Below are positions 42,690-51,604 of a stretch of DNA of 64,000 nt, in pieces. The notes under the pieces are model-generated. The model did not search any database and was not told the DNA's origin. It was given only the letters and a program-made list of their open reading frames with translations. The DNA comes from GMQP-bins7 sp963776565. Its GTDB lineage: Bacteria; Actinomycetota; Thermoleophilia; Gaiellales; Gaiellaceae. Made by a program: the position numbers and the translations under genes. The number at the start of each line of letters is the position of its first letter. Within the stretch, counting starts at the first letter, position 1. The stretch spans positions 124,001 through 188,000 of the forward strand of contig CAVZNF010000005.1 in the NCBI GenBank assembly GCA_963776565.1. The letters run 5' to 3'.

Positions 42690-44567
42690 ATGAGGGTGCG
42701 CGTGACGCGCACGCGAAGGACGTACGTCATCGCGGCGGCGGTCGCGGCGATCGTGACGGCGGCGAATGCGAGCCAGGGCGGCTACTTCTCGCAATCGTGG
42801 GGCTGGGTCGCGCTCGCGTTCCTCGTCCCGACGACGGTTCTGCTCATCCTCGACCGGGTGGAGGCTCCCGGACGACTGCGCGTCGCATTCGCGGGTCTGA
42901 TGGTCGCGCTCGGCGTCTGGGTCGCACTCTCGATCGCTGTGGTCGATCGGCGCGTCGGCGCCGCTTCGCGAAGGCGAGCGGATGCTCGTGTACGTCGCGA
43001 TCGCGCTCGCGATCGTGGTCCTCGTCCTGCGGCGCGGCGACTCGGCCGGCGTCATGGCCGGGCTCGTCGCGGGCGTCGCGGTCGTCTGCTCGTACGCGCT
43101 CGCGACGCGGCATCTTTCCCGACGTGCTCGAGTCGTACGACGACGCCCGACGCTGGAGTACCGTCTGTCGACGCCGGTCGGCTACTGGAACTCGCTCGGG
43201 CTCCTGGCGGCGATGGTGTTCGTCGCGGCGTTCGGCTTCGTCGCGCACGCCCGCAGAACGTGGATCGCGCTGGCGGCGGCGGCGGCCATGCCCGATCCTG
43301 GCTGACGACGCTCTACTTCACGTTCACCCGCGGAGCGTGGGCCGCCCAGTTGTTCGGCTTCGCGGCATGGTCGCGTTCGACCCGCGGCGGTTGCGGCTGC
43401 TCTGGATCAGCGCCGTGGTCGCGATCCCGCCGTTGCTGGCGGTCGCTGTACGCGTCCCTCCACGATGCCCTCACGAACGAGGGCGCGCCCGAAGGCCAGC
43501 GCCGCCAGCGCAGGGCACCGGGTGGCGGTCGTCCTGTTGCCTCGCGATGGTCGCAACTGCAGGCATCGCTCTGGGGCGCACGAGCACATCTCCAGCCGCG
43601 TTACGATCTCACGCGGCGCGCCGGCGTGCATTCGACGTGGCGCTCGTCGCTGGCGTCGTCCTGCTCGTGGCCGGCGTCCTGGTCGCGGCAGGCGGCCCGT
43701 TCGAGCTGTGGAGACTTCAAGGCCCGGTTCGACGCTCCGCTGTTCGAACCCGGCGAGCTCAACCGCGCGTCTTCAGCATCTCCGGCAACGGACGGAGCGA
43801 GCAGATCCGCGTCGCCATGGACGCGGGCCGGGAGCATCCGTTCGCCGGCAACGGCGCAGGCACGTACGAAGCTCGCTGGTACGAGTTCCGCAGGTCCGCG
43901 TACTCCATTCGCGACGCCCACTCTCTGTACGCGGAGACGTTCGGCGAGCTCGGGTTCCTCGGGCTCTCGCGCCTCGTGCGTCCTGCTGCTCCTACCCGTC
44001 GCCGCAGGCGTCGTGGTCGCGGCGTACGCGGCTCGTCGCCTGCGGCGATGGGCGCTTATCTCGCCTGGGCGGCAGCACAGCGCGCTCGACTGGCACTGGG
44101 AGCTGGTCGGGGTCACGATGGTCGCCCTCTCGCGGAGCGGCGGCCGCATTGCTCGCGTCTGAGCGCTGTCCGCCGTCGCTTGCTCCACACAGGATCGCGC
44201 GTCGGGCTCGTCGGTCTGCGTCGCGCTCTCGCTTGCTCGCCGTCTGTGAGCCTCGTCGGAAACCAGGCGCTGTTCGCCGGGCGCGAGCCATTGCGCGCGG
44301 ACTGGACGGCGGCGCGGGAGCATGCGGGACGGCCGAGGCGCTGCTACCGTGGTCGTACGAGCCGCACGTCGTCCACGGCGACGCCGCGGCCGGCCTGGGC
44401 GACCGTCGAGGCGGCGATCGCCGCGTATCGGCGCGCGATCGAGCTTGCCCCGGACAACTGGGTCGTCTGGCTCCGCCTCGCGCAGGTCGTCGCTCGGCAG
44501 AGAGCGCGTGCAGGCGTACCGACGCGTGCACGCGCTCAACCCCCTGCAGACGGGGCTGCCGGGCTAG
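42690..44567 (+). CDS. O-antigen ligase/polymerase-like membrane protein with TPR tail, heavily frameshifted
   Basis: About 625 residues over many frame changes (near 42945, 43110, 43305, 43445, 43560, 43700, 43975 and later). Helices: TYVIAAAVAAIVTAANASQG, MLVYVAIALAIVVLVLRRG, STPVGYWNSLGLLAAMVFV. The Wzy_C-type loop is plain in FAGNGAGTYEARWYEFR and DAHSLYAETFGELGFLGL, then LLPVAAGVVVAAYAARRLRR and TPR-like AYRRAIELAPDNWVVWLRLA. Such proteins ligate or polymerise lipid-linked glycans outside the membrane. The high density of breaks could be errors or real decay; no stop appears in the joined reading. Confidence 0.68.
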
Positions 44568-44584
44568 TGACGTACCGAAGACGG

Positions 44585-44917
44585 CTAGCGCTTCGTTGCT
44601 CGCGCCGTCTGAGCGCGACGCCTGCCGGCGACGAGACCGCCGCCGACGACGACGACGCCGAGGAGCGAGAGACCGGTGTTCGGAAGCGCCGATGCTCGGC
44701 AGCGCCCGCGGCCTCGCCGCTCGGTCGTCGCCGAGACCTTCACGCCTGCGACCTGGGTGCAGTACTGATCAGCGGCCGAGCCGTTGCAGTACTGGTCGCC
44801 TGCCGAGGGCGACTGTTCGACGCGTACGCGGCTCCACCGAGCGCAAGGAAGAGCCCGACGACGACGACGACAGTACGCGAATGCGAAAACGACGTTCGAC
44901 CAGCGAAGCTTGCTCAT
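44585..44917 (-). CDS. LPNTG cell-wall-anchored protein, frameshifted
   Basis: About 110 residues. Start MSKLRWSNVVFAFA, then a signal helix in a second frame (VVVVGLFLALGGAAYAS), a Cys-containing repeat SPSAGDQYCNGSAADQYCTQ, KVSATTE, and the sorting signal ALPNTGLSLLGVVVVGGGLV followed by AGRRRAQTARATKR. The LPNTG-hydrophobic-Arg layout is a complete sortase signal. Two compensating frame changes near 44800-44880 are needed. It has a promoter with a palindromic site upstream. Likely substrate of the nearby class E sortase (inference). Confidence 0.7.
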   Translation of the reverse strand: MSKLRWSNVVFAFAYCRRRRRALPCARWSRVRVEQSPSAGDQYCNGSAADQYCTQVAGVKVSATTERRGRGRCRASALPNTGLSLLGVVVVGGGLVAGRRRAQTARATKR

Positions 44918-44949
44918 CCCCAGAACCTCCCTCTGACCTCCCTCATCTG

Positions 44950-45012
44950 AGCATACAGGCGTACCGCGTGCGTGTCCACACTAGCCTATGGTCTAGGTAG
45001 CACCTAGACCAT
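44950..45012 (-). promoter_or_regulatory. Promoter and palindromic operator of the LPNTG gene
   Basis: Minus strand: -35 TGGACA (44973-44978), 17-base spacer, -10 TATGCT (44950-44955). Ten bases upstream of the -35 is a perfect 11-bp inverted repeat ATGGTCTAGGT / ACCTAGACCAT (44988-44998 and 45002-45012) with a 3-base centre. Its place favours an activator or a regulator that bends DNA. As RNA it would be a hairpin after htrA, but no T-run follows. Confidence 0.65.
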
Positions 45013-45027
45013 GACGATCGGGCGCTG

Positions 45028-46119
45028 TCAGGGTCTGACGCCGAGCGTGACGTCGAGCGTTCGGCGCGAGCCGTCCCGAAGCACGGTGATCGAGACCGTG
45101 TCGCCCGGTTGATGCGTATCGACCGCGCTCTGTAGCGCGACTGCTGACGTCACGGCGTCGCCGTCGAACTCGACGACGACGTCTCCACCCGTCGGCTGTT
45201 CCTGGCCGTCGACGAGCTTCGTCCCGGTCGCAGCTTTGAGCCCGGCCTTCTCAGCGGGCGTTCCGGCGACGACTTCCGTCACGGCGACACCGCCGGACAC
45301 GGGGGTCATGCGGATGCCGAGGTACGCATGCTCGACCTCGCCGTTCGCGATGAGCTGGCGGGCGATCGACCGAACCGTGTTGGACGGGATTGCGAATCCG
45401 ACGCCCTCGGATCCCCCGGACTCGCTCTCGATCTGCGCATTCACTCCGATGACGCGTCCCCGGCCGTCGACGAGCGGCCCACCGGAATTTCCGTGGTTGA
45501 TCGCCGCATCTGTCTGGATCGTGTTCGTGATCGTGTAGTTGTTCGGCGCGGTCATCTCGCGGTGGAGCGCGCTCACGATGCCGCTGGTCACCGTTCCCTC
45601 GAGCCCGAACGGGCTTCCGAACGCGAGAACCTGGTCACCCACGGCGACCGCGCTCGAATTGGCGAGACGCAGCGGCTCGAGCAGCGTCTTCGGCGCGTCG
45701 ATGCGCAGGACAGCGATGTCGGTCGAAGGATCGACTCCGACGAGCTCGGCGTCGAACTCGGCTCCATTCCAGAGGCTCACGGAGATCGAGGAGGCACCGG
45801 CGACGACGTGCTGGTTGGTCACGATGTGCCCGGCCTCGTCGTAGACGAAGCCGGAGCCTTGCGCGCTCGACTGCCCGCCGGTGCTCGACCCGCCGGTCGC
45901 CGCGACCTCGACGACGGCCTTCGACGCGCGGTCGTAGATCTGCCCGACGGACAGCACGCCGTTCGCGACCGGCTCGGATCCTCCGACCGTCACCTGGCGT
46001 ACGACGGTCGTCGTTCCATCGTCGACGACCGCGATCGCGGCCGCCCCGAGCCCGATGCCGAGGGCGAGAGCGGCGACGAGGCCGGCGATGACGAAGGGTG
46101 TGCGAGTTCGCTGGGTCAT
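45028..46119 (-). CDS. HtrA/DegP-like membrane-anchored serine protease with PDZ domain
   Basis: Intact, 363 residues. One N-terminal membrane helix (FVIAGLVAALALGIGLGAAA), trypsin-like domain with catalytic His in VTNQHVVAGASS, Asp in DPSTDIAVLRID, Ser in INHGNSGGPLVDG, then one PDZ domain (AYLGIRMTPVSGGVAVTEV). An envelope quality-control protease. It is divergent from a two-component system, as pepD is linked with mprAB in mycobacteria. Three TAAG boxes lie in the shared promoter region. Confidence 0.93.
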   Translation of the reverse strand: MTQRTRTPFVIAGLVAALALGIGLGAAAIAVVDDGTTTVVRQVTVGGSEPVANGVLSVGQIYDRASKAVVEVAATGGSSTGGQSSAQGSGFVYDEAGHIVTNQHVVAGASSISVSLWNGAEFDAELVGVDPSTDIAVLRIDAPKTLLEPLRLANSSAVAVGDQVLAFGSPFGLEGTVTSGIVSALHREMTAPNNYTITNTIQTDAAINHGNSGGPLVDGRGRVIGVNAQIESESGGSEGVGFAIPSNTVRSIARQLIANGEVEHAYLGIRMTPVSGGVAVTEVVAGTPAEKAGLKAATGTKLVDGQEQPTGGDVVVEFDGDAVTSAVALQSAVDTHQPGDTVSITVLRDGSRRTLDVTLGVRP

Positions 46120-46175
46120 GGTTCCGTCGCTCTGCAGTGTGGCTGACAGGTCACCAGTGGCGGATGAGTGTCGGG

Positions 46176-46201
46176 TAAGCAGGGGCTAAGAAGTCGGTAA
46201 G
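46176..46201. promoter_or_regulatory. Triple 11-bp direct repeat, probable response-regulator site
   Basis: TAAG at 46176, 46187 and 46198, exactly 11 bases apart. Read on the htrA strand this is CTTA-N7-CTTA-N7-CTTA and includes CTTCTTAGCC, which recurs upstream of the gene at 48430. It lies 57 bases upstream of the htrA start and 44 before the regulator gene. Confidence 0.65.
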
Positions 46202-46244
46202 ACCGGCTGTCTCGGGCCGCCCCGCGTGCGCACAATGCGGGCAA

Positions 46245-46928
46245 GTGAGCATCCTTGTCGTGGACGATGAGCGGGCGGTCCGCGAGTCGCTTCAACGCGC
46301 CCTCGAGCTCGAGGGGTATCACGTCGAGCTCGCCGTCGACGGTGAAGCGGCGCTCGCGGTGATCGCCGAGAGAGCGCAGAGCCCAGATGCGCTGATCCTC
46401 GACGTCCTCATGCCCGGCATCGACGGGCTCGAGGTGTGTCGCCGACTCCGCGGCGCCGGCAACGCCGTGCCCGTGTTGATGCTGACCGCGCGTGCGGAGG
46501 TGGACAGCCGCGTCGCCGGGCTCGACGCGGGCGCGGACGACTACCTCCCCAAGCCGTTCGCTCTCGCCGAGCTCCTCGCGCGGCTCCGGGCGCTCCTTCG
46601 ACGGGCGGGCACCGACGACGGCGGAGCCGATGTGCTCCGTTTCTCGGATCTGCAGCTGGATCTCGGTACGCGCGAGGTACGGCGCGGCGACGCTGCGATC
46701 GACCTGACGCGCACCGAGTTTGCGCTGCTCGAGCTCTTCCTTCGCAACCCGCGCCAGGTGCTAACGCGGTCGATCATCTTCGAGCGAGTCTGGGGCTACG
46801 ACTTCGGGCCGACGTCGAACTCGCTCGACGTCTACATCGGCTATCTGCGTCGGAAGACCGAGAACGGAGGCGCCCCACGGTTGATCCACACAGTCCGCGG
46901 CGTCGGATACGCGCTCCGCGAGCCGTGA
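46245..46928 (+). CDS. OmpR-family response regulator (MprA-like)
   Basis: Intact, 227 residues. Receiver domain with acidic pocket (VVDDERAVRESL), phospho-Asp in LILDVLMPGIDGLE, Thr in MLTARAEVDS and Lys in YLPKPFALAEL; C-terminal winged helix (LDLGTREVRRGDAAIDLTRTE, SLDVYIGYLRRKTE). Reads an envelope-stress or similar signal through the kinase gene 6 bases downstream. The 11-bp spaced TAAG boxes fit the head-to-tail binding of this family. Confidence 0.94.
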   Translation: MSILVVDDERAVRESLQRALELEGYHVELAVDGEAALAVIAERAQSPDALILDVLMPGIDGLEVCRRLRGAGNAVPVLMLTARAEVDSRVAGLDAGADDYLPKPFALAELLARLRALLRRAGTDDGGADVLRFSDLQLDLGTREVRRGDAAIDLTRTEFALLELFLRNPRQVLTRSIIFERVWGYDFGPTSNSLDVYIGYLRRKTENGGAPRLIHTVRGVGYALREP

Positions 46929-46934
46929 CGTGAC

Positions 46935-48296
46935 GTGAGCTTCCGCGCGCGCATCGCAGTCGGATCGGCCGCGGCGGTGGCGCTGTCGATCGTCGCCGCG
47001 TCGGTGCTGGTCTACGTCATCGCGCGTGAGCAGCTTCGTGCCCCGGTCGACGAGGCGCTCGAGTCTCGGGCGGCAGAGATCTCCCTCCAGCCACTCGGGG
47101 TGTTCAACTCGCCAGACGGCAAGACCTACCTAGCGTTGCGGCCCGAGTTCGGCGAGGCGCGCGGATACGTCCAGCTGGTGCGTGCCGATGGGAGCACGCT
47201 CGTTCCGCCGCGACAGCACGTAGCGCTGCCCGTCGACGACGCTGTCCTCGGTGTTGTGCATCAAGGGGACGCCGCATTCTGGAAGGACGTCACGGTCGAC
47301 GGCACGCGCTTGCGCATGTTCACGTTCGCCTACGGCCCAAATGCGGCTGTCCAGATCGCCCGGCCCATGACGGAAGTCGAGAAGTCGCTCAACCGCATCG
47401 GGCTGTTCCTCATCCTGGTCGCGCTCGGCGGTATCGTCATCGCCGCTGTCCTCGGGCTGCTCGTCGCGCGCGCTGCGCTCACTCCCGTCAAGCGGCTCAC
47501 GACCACGGTCGAACGGGTGACCGAGACACAGGACCTGTCCGAGCGGATCGACGTCGAGGGCAAGGACGAGCTGAGTAGGCTCGCCGCGAGCTTCAACACG
47601 ATGCTCGGAGCGCTGGAGGAATCGACCCGCGCGCAGCGACAGCTCGTCGCGGACGCGTCCCATGAGCTGCGAACGCCACTCACGAGCGTCCGCACGAACA
47701 TCGAGGTGCTCGCGGGCGACCGGACGCTGCCGCCAGAGGATCGCCGCCGTCTGCTCTCGGACGTCGTCGAGCAGCTTGGCGAGATGACGACGTTGATCTC
47801 GGAGCTCATCGAGCTAGCCCGAGCCGAACAGCACACAAATGAGCCGGAGGATGTACGGCTTGACCTCATCGTCGCGGATGTCGTCGAGCGCGCGCGCCGA
47901 AACCGGCCTCAGGTCACGTACTCGGTCGAGCTCGAGCCGTCGACCGTGCAGGGCGTTCCGGCCACGATCGAGCGAGCCGTCGGGAATCTTCTCGACAACG
48001 CGGCGAAGTGGAGCCCGCCGGGAGCGGAGGTCGAGGTGGAGGTGCGCGACGGACAGCTCGTCGTGCGAGATCACGGCCCTGGGATCGCCGACGAGGATCT
48101 TCCGTATGTCTTCGATCGCTTCTATCGAGCTCGGGCTGCACGCGGGATGCCCGGATCGGGCCTCGGCCTCGCAATCGTCCGCCAGGTCGCGGAGTCTCAC
48201 GGCGGGGATGTCGTCGCCGAGAATGCCGACGGTGGCGGCACGCGCATGGTGCTGACCCTCGGGGCGGCGAGCCACGCGGTCGGGGTCGCGTCGTAG
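46935..48296 (+). CDS. Sensor histidine kinase (MprB-like)
   Basis: Intact, 453 residues. Two membrane helices (about residues 9-30 and 155-180) around an extracytoplasmic sensor of some 125 residues, a HAMP domain (TPVKRLTTTVERVTETQDLS), phospho-His in VADASHELRTPLTSVR, N box GNLLDNAAKWSPPG, G1 VRDHGPGIADEDL and G2 PGSGLGLAIVRQV. Cotranscribed with the regulator. Sensor ligand unknown. Confidence 0.94.
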   Translation: MSFRARIAVGSAAAVALSIVAASVLVYVIAREQLRAPVDEALESRAAEISLQPLGVFNSPDGKTYLALRPEFGEARGYVQLVRADGSTLVPPRQHVALPVDDAVLGVVHQGDAAFWKDVTVDGTRLRMFTFAYGPNAAVQIARPMTEVEKSLNRIGLFLILVALGGIVIAAVLGLLVARAALTPVKRLTTTVERVTETQDLSERIDVEGKDELSRLAASFNTMLGALEESTRAQRQLVADASHELRTPLTSVRTNIEVLAGDRTLPPEDRRRLLSDVVEQLGEMTTLISELIELARAEQHTNEPEDVRLDLIVADVVERARRNRPQVTYSVELEPSTVQGVPATIERAVGNLLDNAAKWSPPGAEVEVEVRDGQLVVRDHGPGIADEDLPYVFDRFYRARAARGMPGSGLGLAIVRQVAESHGGDVVAENADGGGTRMVLTLGAASHAVGVAS

Positions 48297-48388
48297 CGCC
48301 CTCGTAGTCGCCGTTTGCTCATGCGCGTGTTGCCCTCGTGCGGGCGCGCACCCAACGAAGAGGGCCGAGTCCGGGCTCGTCGGATCTT

Positions 48389-48414
48389 CTTAGCCTCTTC
48401 TCAGCGCCCTCTTA
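48389..48414 (+). promoter_or_regulatory. Second triple 11-bp repeat, probable response-regulator site
   Basis: CTTA at 48389, CTCA at 48400, CTTA at 48411, each 11 bases apart, with CTTCTTAGCC at 48386-48395 shared with the htrA promoter region. It ends 15 bases before the ATG of the secreted helical protein. Confidence 0.65.
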
Positions 48415-48429
48415 GGGACGGGTGATCAC

Positions 48430-49138
48430 ATGAGCCACATGAACCGACGCAGGAAGGTTACGTTCGTCGCCGGCGGCGCCACGATCGCAGTGCTCGTCGT
48501 CGGGCTCGGCGCGGCTGGAGCGATCGCAGCTTCGCGGATGCTGTCACCGAGCGAGGAGAGCAAGGCGGTCATCGACGACGCCGCGGCCCAGCTCGGCGTC
48601 AAGCCGCAGGCGCTCTCGGACGCGCTCAAGCAGGCGCTCAAGAACCGGGTCGACGAGGCCGTCGACGCCGGAACGCTGACCAAGGAAGAGGCCGCGAAGC
48701 TCAAGGAGCGGATCGATTCCGACGAGTACCCACTGCTCTTCGGGCATGGCGGCGGCCCCGATCGGGCGCGAGTTCGGTCATCACGGCCACTTCGAGATCC
48801 TCGCGACCGCGTCTGCGTACCTCGGGATGAGCGAGGCGGATCTCCGTGAGGCGCTCGACGACCAGACCCTCGCCGACCTCGCCAAGAAGAAGGGCAAGAG
48901 TGTTTCCGGTCTCGTCAAGGCGCTCGTCGCTGCGGAGGAGAAGAAGATCGACGAAGCGGTCGCCGACGGACGGATCACCAAGGCACAGGCCTCGGAGCTG
49001 AAGTCGAAGCTGACCGAGCGCATGCAGGCGCTGGTCAACGGCGAGCTCGGCGAACATGGCGAACGGCCAGGACCCGGATTCTGGCCGGGATCGGGCTTCC
49101 CGCGAGCGCCACCGGCATTCGGAGGCCCGCGGGCATAG
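48430..49138 (+). CDS. Exported helical-repeat protein, frameshifted
   Basis: About 235 residues. N-terminal helix TFVAGGATIAVLVVGLGAAG acts as signal or anchor. Two related helical units follow: QLGVKPQALSDALKQALKNR with VDEAVDAGTLTKEEAAKLKE, and, after a frame change near 48750, YLGMSEADLREALDDQTLAD with IDEAVADGRITKAQASELKS. The tail is Gly/Pro/Phe-rich. Similar units occur in DUF2680-type envelope proteins. Placed after the kinase gene behind a likely response-regulator site, so it is probably part of the same envelope-stress regulon. Confidence 0.72.
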
Positions 49139-49150
49139 GCAGGCCGCAAG

Positions 49151-49178
49151 CGAGGGTCGGGCGAATGCCTGACCCTCG
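49151..49178 (+). terminator. Intrinsic terminator
   Basis: CGAGGGTCGGGC / GCCTGACCCTCG stem of 12 pairs (one G-U) with a GAAT loop, then TGCGTTT. It ends the two-component/helical-protein region. Confidence 0.7.
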
Positions 49179-49351
49179 TGCGTTTACCCAAGCCGGGAAC
49201 GGAAGGGGAGAGCGGCGGTCCCCGACCGGTGGGGGCCGGGGTTGTACCGCGCGCCCGTCCCGGAGGACGAGCGCGCGGCTCCCTTCCCCTCTCCCCAATC
49301 TCCTTGTAGTCACGCGAATGGGGGATGCAATCCCTCGAATGAGGTACCCCT

Positions 49352-49380
49352 CTCGATCGAGTGACGCTCCCTCGATCGAG
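49352..49380. repeat. Two copies of the palindrome CTCGATCGAG
   Basis: Perfect 10-bp palindromes at 49352-49361 and 49371-49380, 19 bases start to start, in the gap between two convergent genes. A GC-rich hairpin (CCGCGCGC / GCGCGCGG, about 49247-49278) lies upstream. No gene is seen in 49179-49396. Confidence 0.4.
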
Positions 49381-49396
49381 TTGAGCCATCTGGCCG

Positions 49397-49739
49397 CTAC
49401 GGGTCCCAGACCTCTCCGCCGGTGTCCCAGCCGATCAAGGCGAATGGCGCGATGAGTGTCGCGACCTGATCGAGCGTCGTCCGGTCGATCGTGCCGTCGA
49501 CCCAGAGCTCGCCGACCGCCTCGCCCTGGAAGAGAATCGGCACGCGCTCTCGGCGCGTCGGGTCGGAAGCTCCCGCTGAGGGGCCGAGCTGCAACGCGCC
49601 GTCCTCGACGAGCGCGACTCCTGCCCAGACGACATCGGACTCTTCCGTGAGGCGGGTGACGCACGCACGCAGCAGGTCGTCTGCATCGCCGCCTGCTTCC
49701 ACGATGCGTTCGAACGGCCTCGGTGGCGCTCGCGTTCAC
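49397..49739 (-). CDS. Small GAF-domain-like protein, frameshifted
   Basis: About 114 residues. Starting at the GTG that overlaps the thioesterase stop gives VNASATEA, and a frame change near 49705 joins FERIVEAGGDADDLLRACVT, then VVWAGVALVEDGALQLGPSA and FQGEAVGELWVDGTIDRTTL with VATLIAPFALIGWD. The order of strands and the ending match a GAF fold without obvious chromophore Cys. Last gene of a coupled three-gene operon. Confidence 0.62.
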
Positions 49740-50195
49740 TCCTCGAGATCGCTTCCTTCGAAGCCGCGAATGGCCAACCGCAGCTCGTCGGGCACAGGCG
49801 TCGGGCGCCGGAGCTCGGCGTCGACGAGCACGAGGGTCTGGTGCGCGGTGACCATGAGCGTCTCGTCCGGGAGCCGATAGGCGGCGCACTGGTACGTCAT
49901 GCTCGAGCGTCCGATCCGACTGACCCGTACGAAGGCCTCGATGAGATCGTCGAAACGCGCTGGTGCGTGGTACTCGACCGCGGATGCGCGCATCACGAAC
50001 TCGGAGCCTGGTGTGGCGAGCCCTCCGAGGTGGCGGTGGTACTCCGTGCGGGCATGGTCGAAGTACGGGCAGGTAGCGACCGTAGTAGACGACGCCCTGC
50101 GCATCGGTATCCGAGAACCAGACGCGCGTGAGCGCCGAGTACTTGAAGGGCGGGCGCCGGTCAGTGACTCGCCCCAGCTCCGGCACATCGGTCAC
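49736..50195 (-). CDS. Acyl-CoA thioesterase (hot-dog fold, 4HBT type), frameshifted
   Basis: About 153 residues. TRVWFSDTDAQGVVYYGRYL carries the Asp of the 4-hydroxybenzoyl-CoA thioesterase-type active site; after a frame change near 50060 the long helix and sheet follow (YFDHARTEYHRHLGG, YHAPARFDDLIEAFVRVSRI, LMVTAHQTLVLVD). GTG overlaps the mutase stop. Releases CoA from an unknown acyl-CoA. Confidence 0.78.
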
Positions 50196-51539
50196 GAGCG
50201 GATGACTGCGAGGACCTCGTCGCGGCGCTCGACCATGAGCGGCTCGGAAAGCGCTTCGAGGTTGAGTCGCAACAAGGGCTCGGTGTTGGACGGGCGGACG
50301 TTGAAGTGCCAATCGTCGAAGTCGATCGAGAGGCCGTCGAGGTGCGATGCCCGGCCACCCGCGTTCGTATAGCGCTCCTTCAGCTCCTGGAGCTTGAGCG
50401 GGACGTCCGCAACCGGCGTGTTGATCTCGCCGGTCAGGAAGAAGCGCTCGCGGTACGGGCGCAGCAGCTCCGAGAGCTTCGCGCCGGACCGGGAGAGCAA
50501 CCCGAGCATGACGAGGAACGGCACGACCCCCGTGTCCGCCTGGGAGAACTCCCGGAAGTAGTAGTGCGCGGACACCTCGCCCCCGAACACGGCGTCCTCC
50601 GCGCGCATCCTTTGCTTGATGAACGCGTGCCCGACGCGATTCACGAGTGGAATGCCACCGGCGCGCTCGATCGCCTCGGGCACGCCCCAGCTCGCACGGA
50701 CGTCGTAGATGACCTTCTCGCCCGGCGCGTCGGCAAGGACAGCCTCGGCCATCAGCGCTGTCGCGAAATCACCTGGGACGAACTCCCCGGTGTCGTCCAC
50801 GAAGAAGCATCGGTCCGCGTCGCCGTCGTACGCGACGCCGAGATCGGCGGACTCCTCCGTCACCTTCGCGACGATGAACTCGCGGTTCTCGGGAAGGAGC
50901 GGGTTGGGCTCGTGATTCGGAAAGGTCCCGTCCGGGTCGAAGTGACAGCGCACGACCTCGAGCTGAGGAAGGTGCTCGAGAACGGGAGGAAGCATCACGC
51001 CTGCCATGCCGTTCGCCGCATCGACGACGACGCGCAGCGGCTTGACGGCAGCGACGTCGACGAAGGAGAGCACCTTCGCCACGTAGCTCTCCCAGACGTC
51101 CTCGGTGCGCACTGTCCCGCGGCCACCTACTGGCTCGAAATCGGCCTCTGCCAGCGCTCGGATCTCCGCAAGTCCGGAGTCCCCTCCAACGGGTAGCGCA
51201 CCACGCCGCACGATCTTCATTCCCGTGTACTCCTTGGGGTTGTGCGACGCGGTGACGCAGATGCCGCCATCGAGGCCGAGCTCCGTAACCGCGTGATAGA
51301 GCATCTCGGTTCCCACGAGCCCGAGGTCGACGACGTCCGCTCCGGCGTCGGCGATTCCCTCGGCCGCGGCAGCGAGCATCGCTGGTGAGGAGAGGCGCAT
51401 GTCGCGTCCGAGAGCCACTGACGCGCGGCTCGAAGTGCTGCACGTATGCGCGCGCAACGCGGTACGCGCCGTCCTCGTCGAGCTGCGACGGGTAGAGCCC
51501 GCGGACGTCGTAGGCCTTGAACACGGACGGATCGAGCAC
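50192..51539 (-). CDS. Phosphomannomutase/phosphoglucomutase, frameshifted
   Basis: About 449 residues, family length. Opening FKAYDVRGLYPSQLDEDGAY, phosphoserine loop CVTASHNPKEYTGMKI, metal loop VAYDGDADRCFFVD, sugar-binding FGGEVSAHYYFREF and phosphate-binding NVRPSNTEPLLRLN. All catalytic loops are intact. Interconverts hexose 6- and 1-phosphates for nucleotide-sugar synthesis. The N-terminal 40 residues lie in another frame (break near 51425). GTG start. First gene of the operon with thioesterase and GAF protein; divergent from the cyclase gene. Confidence 0.9.
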
Positions 51540-51604
51540 GGACGGGATGCTAGAGGGCACGCCGGGATGGACGGAGCGCCCGTCGTCGTTTCTACACTTC
51601 ACAC

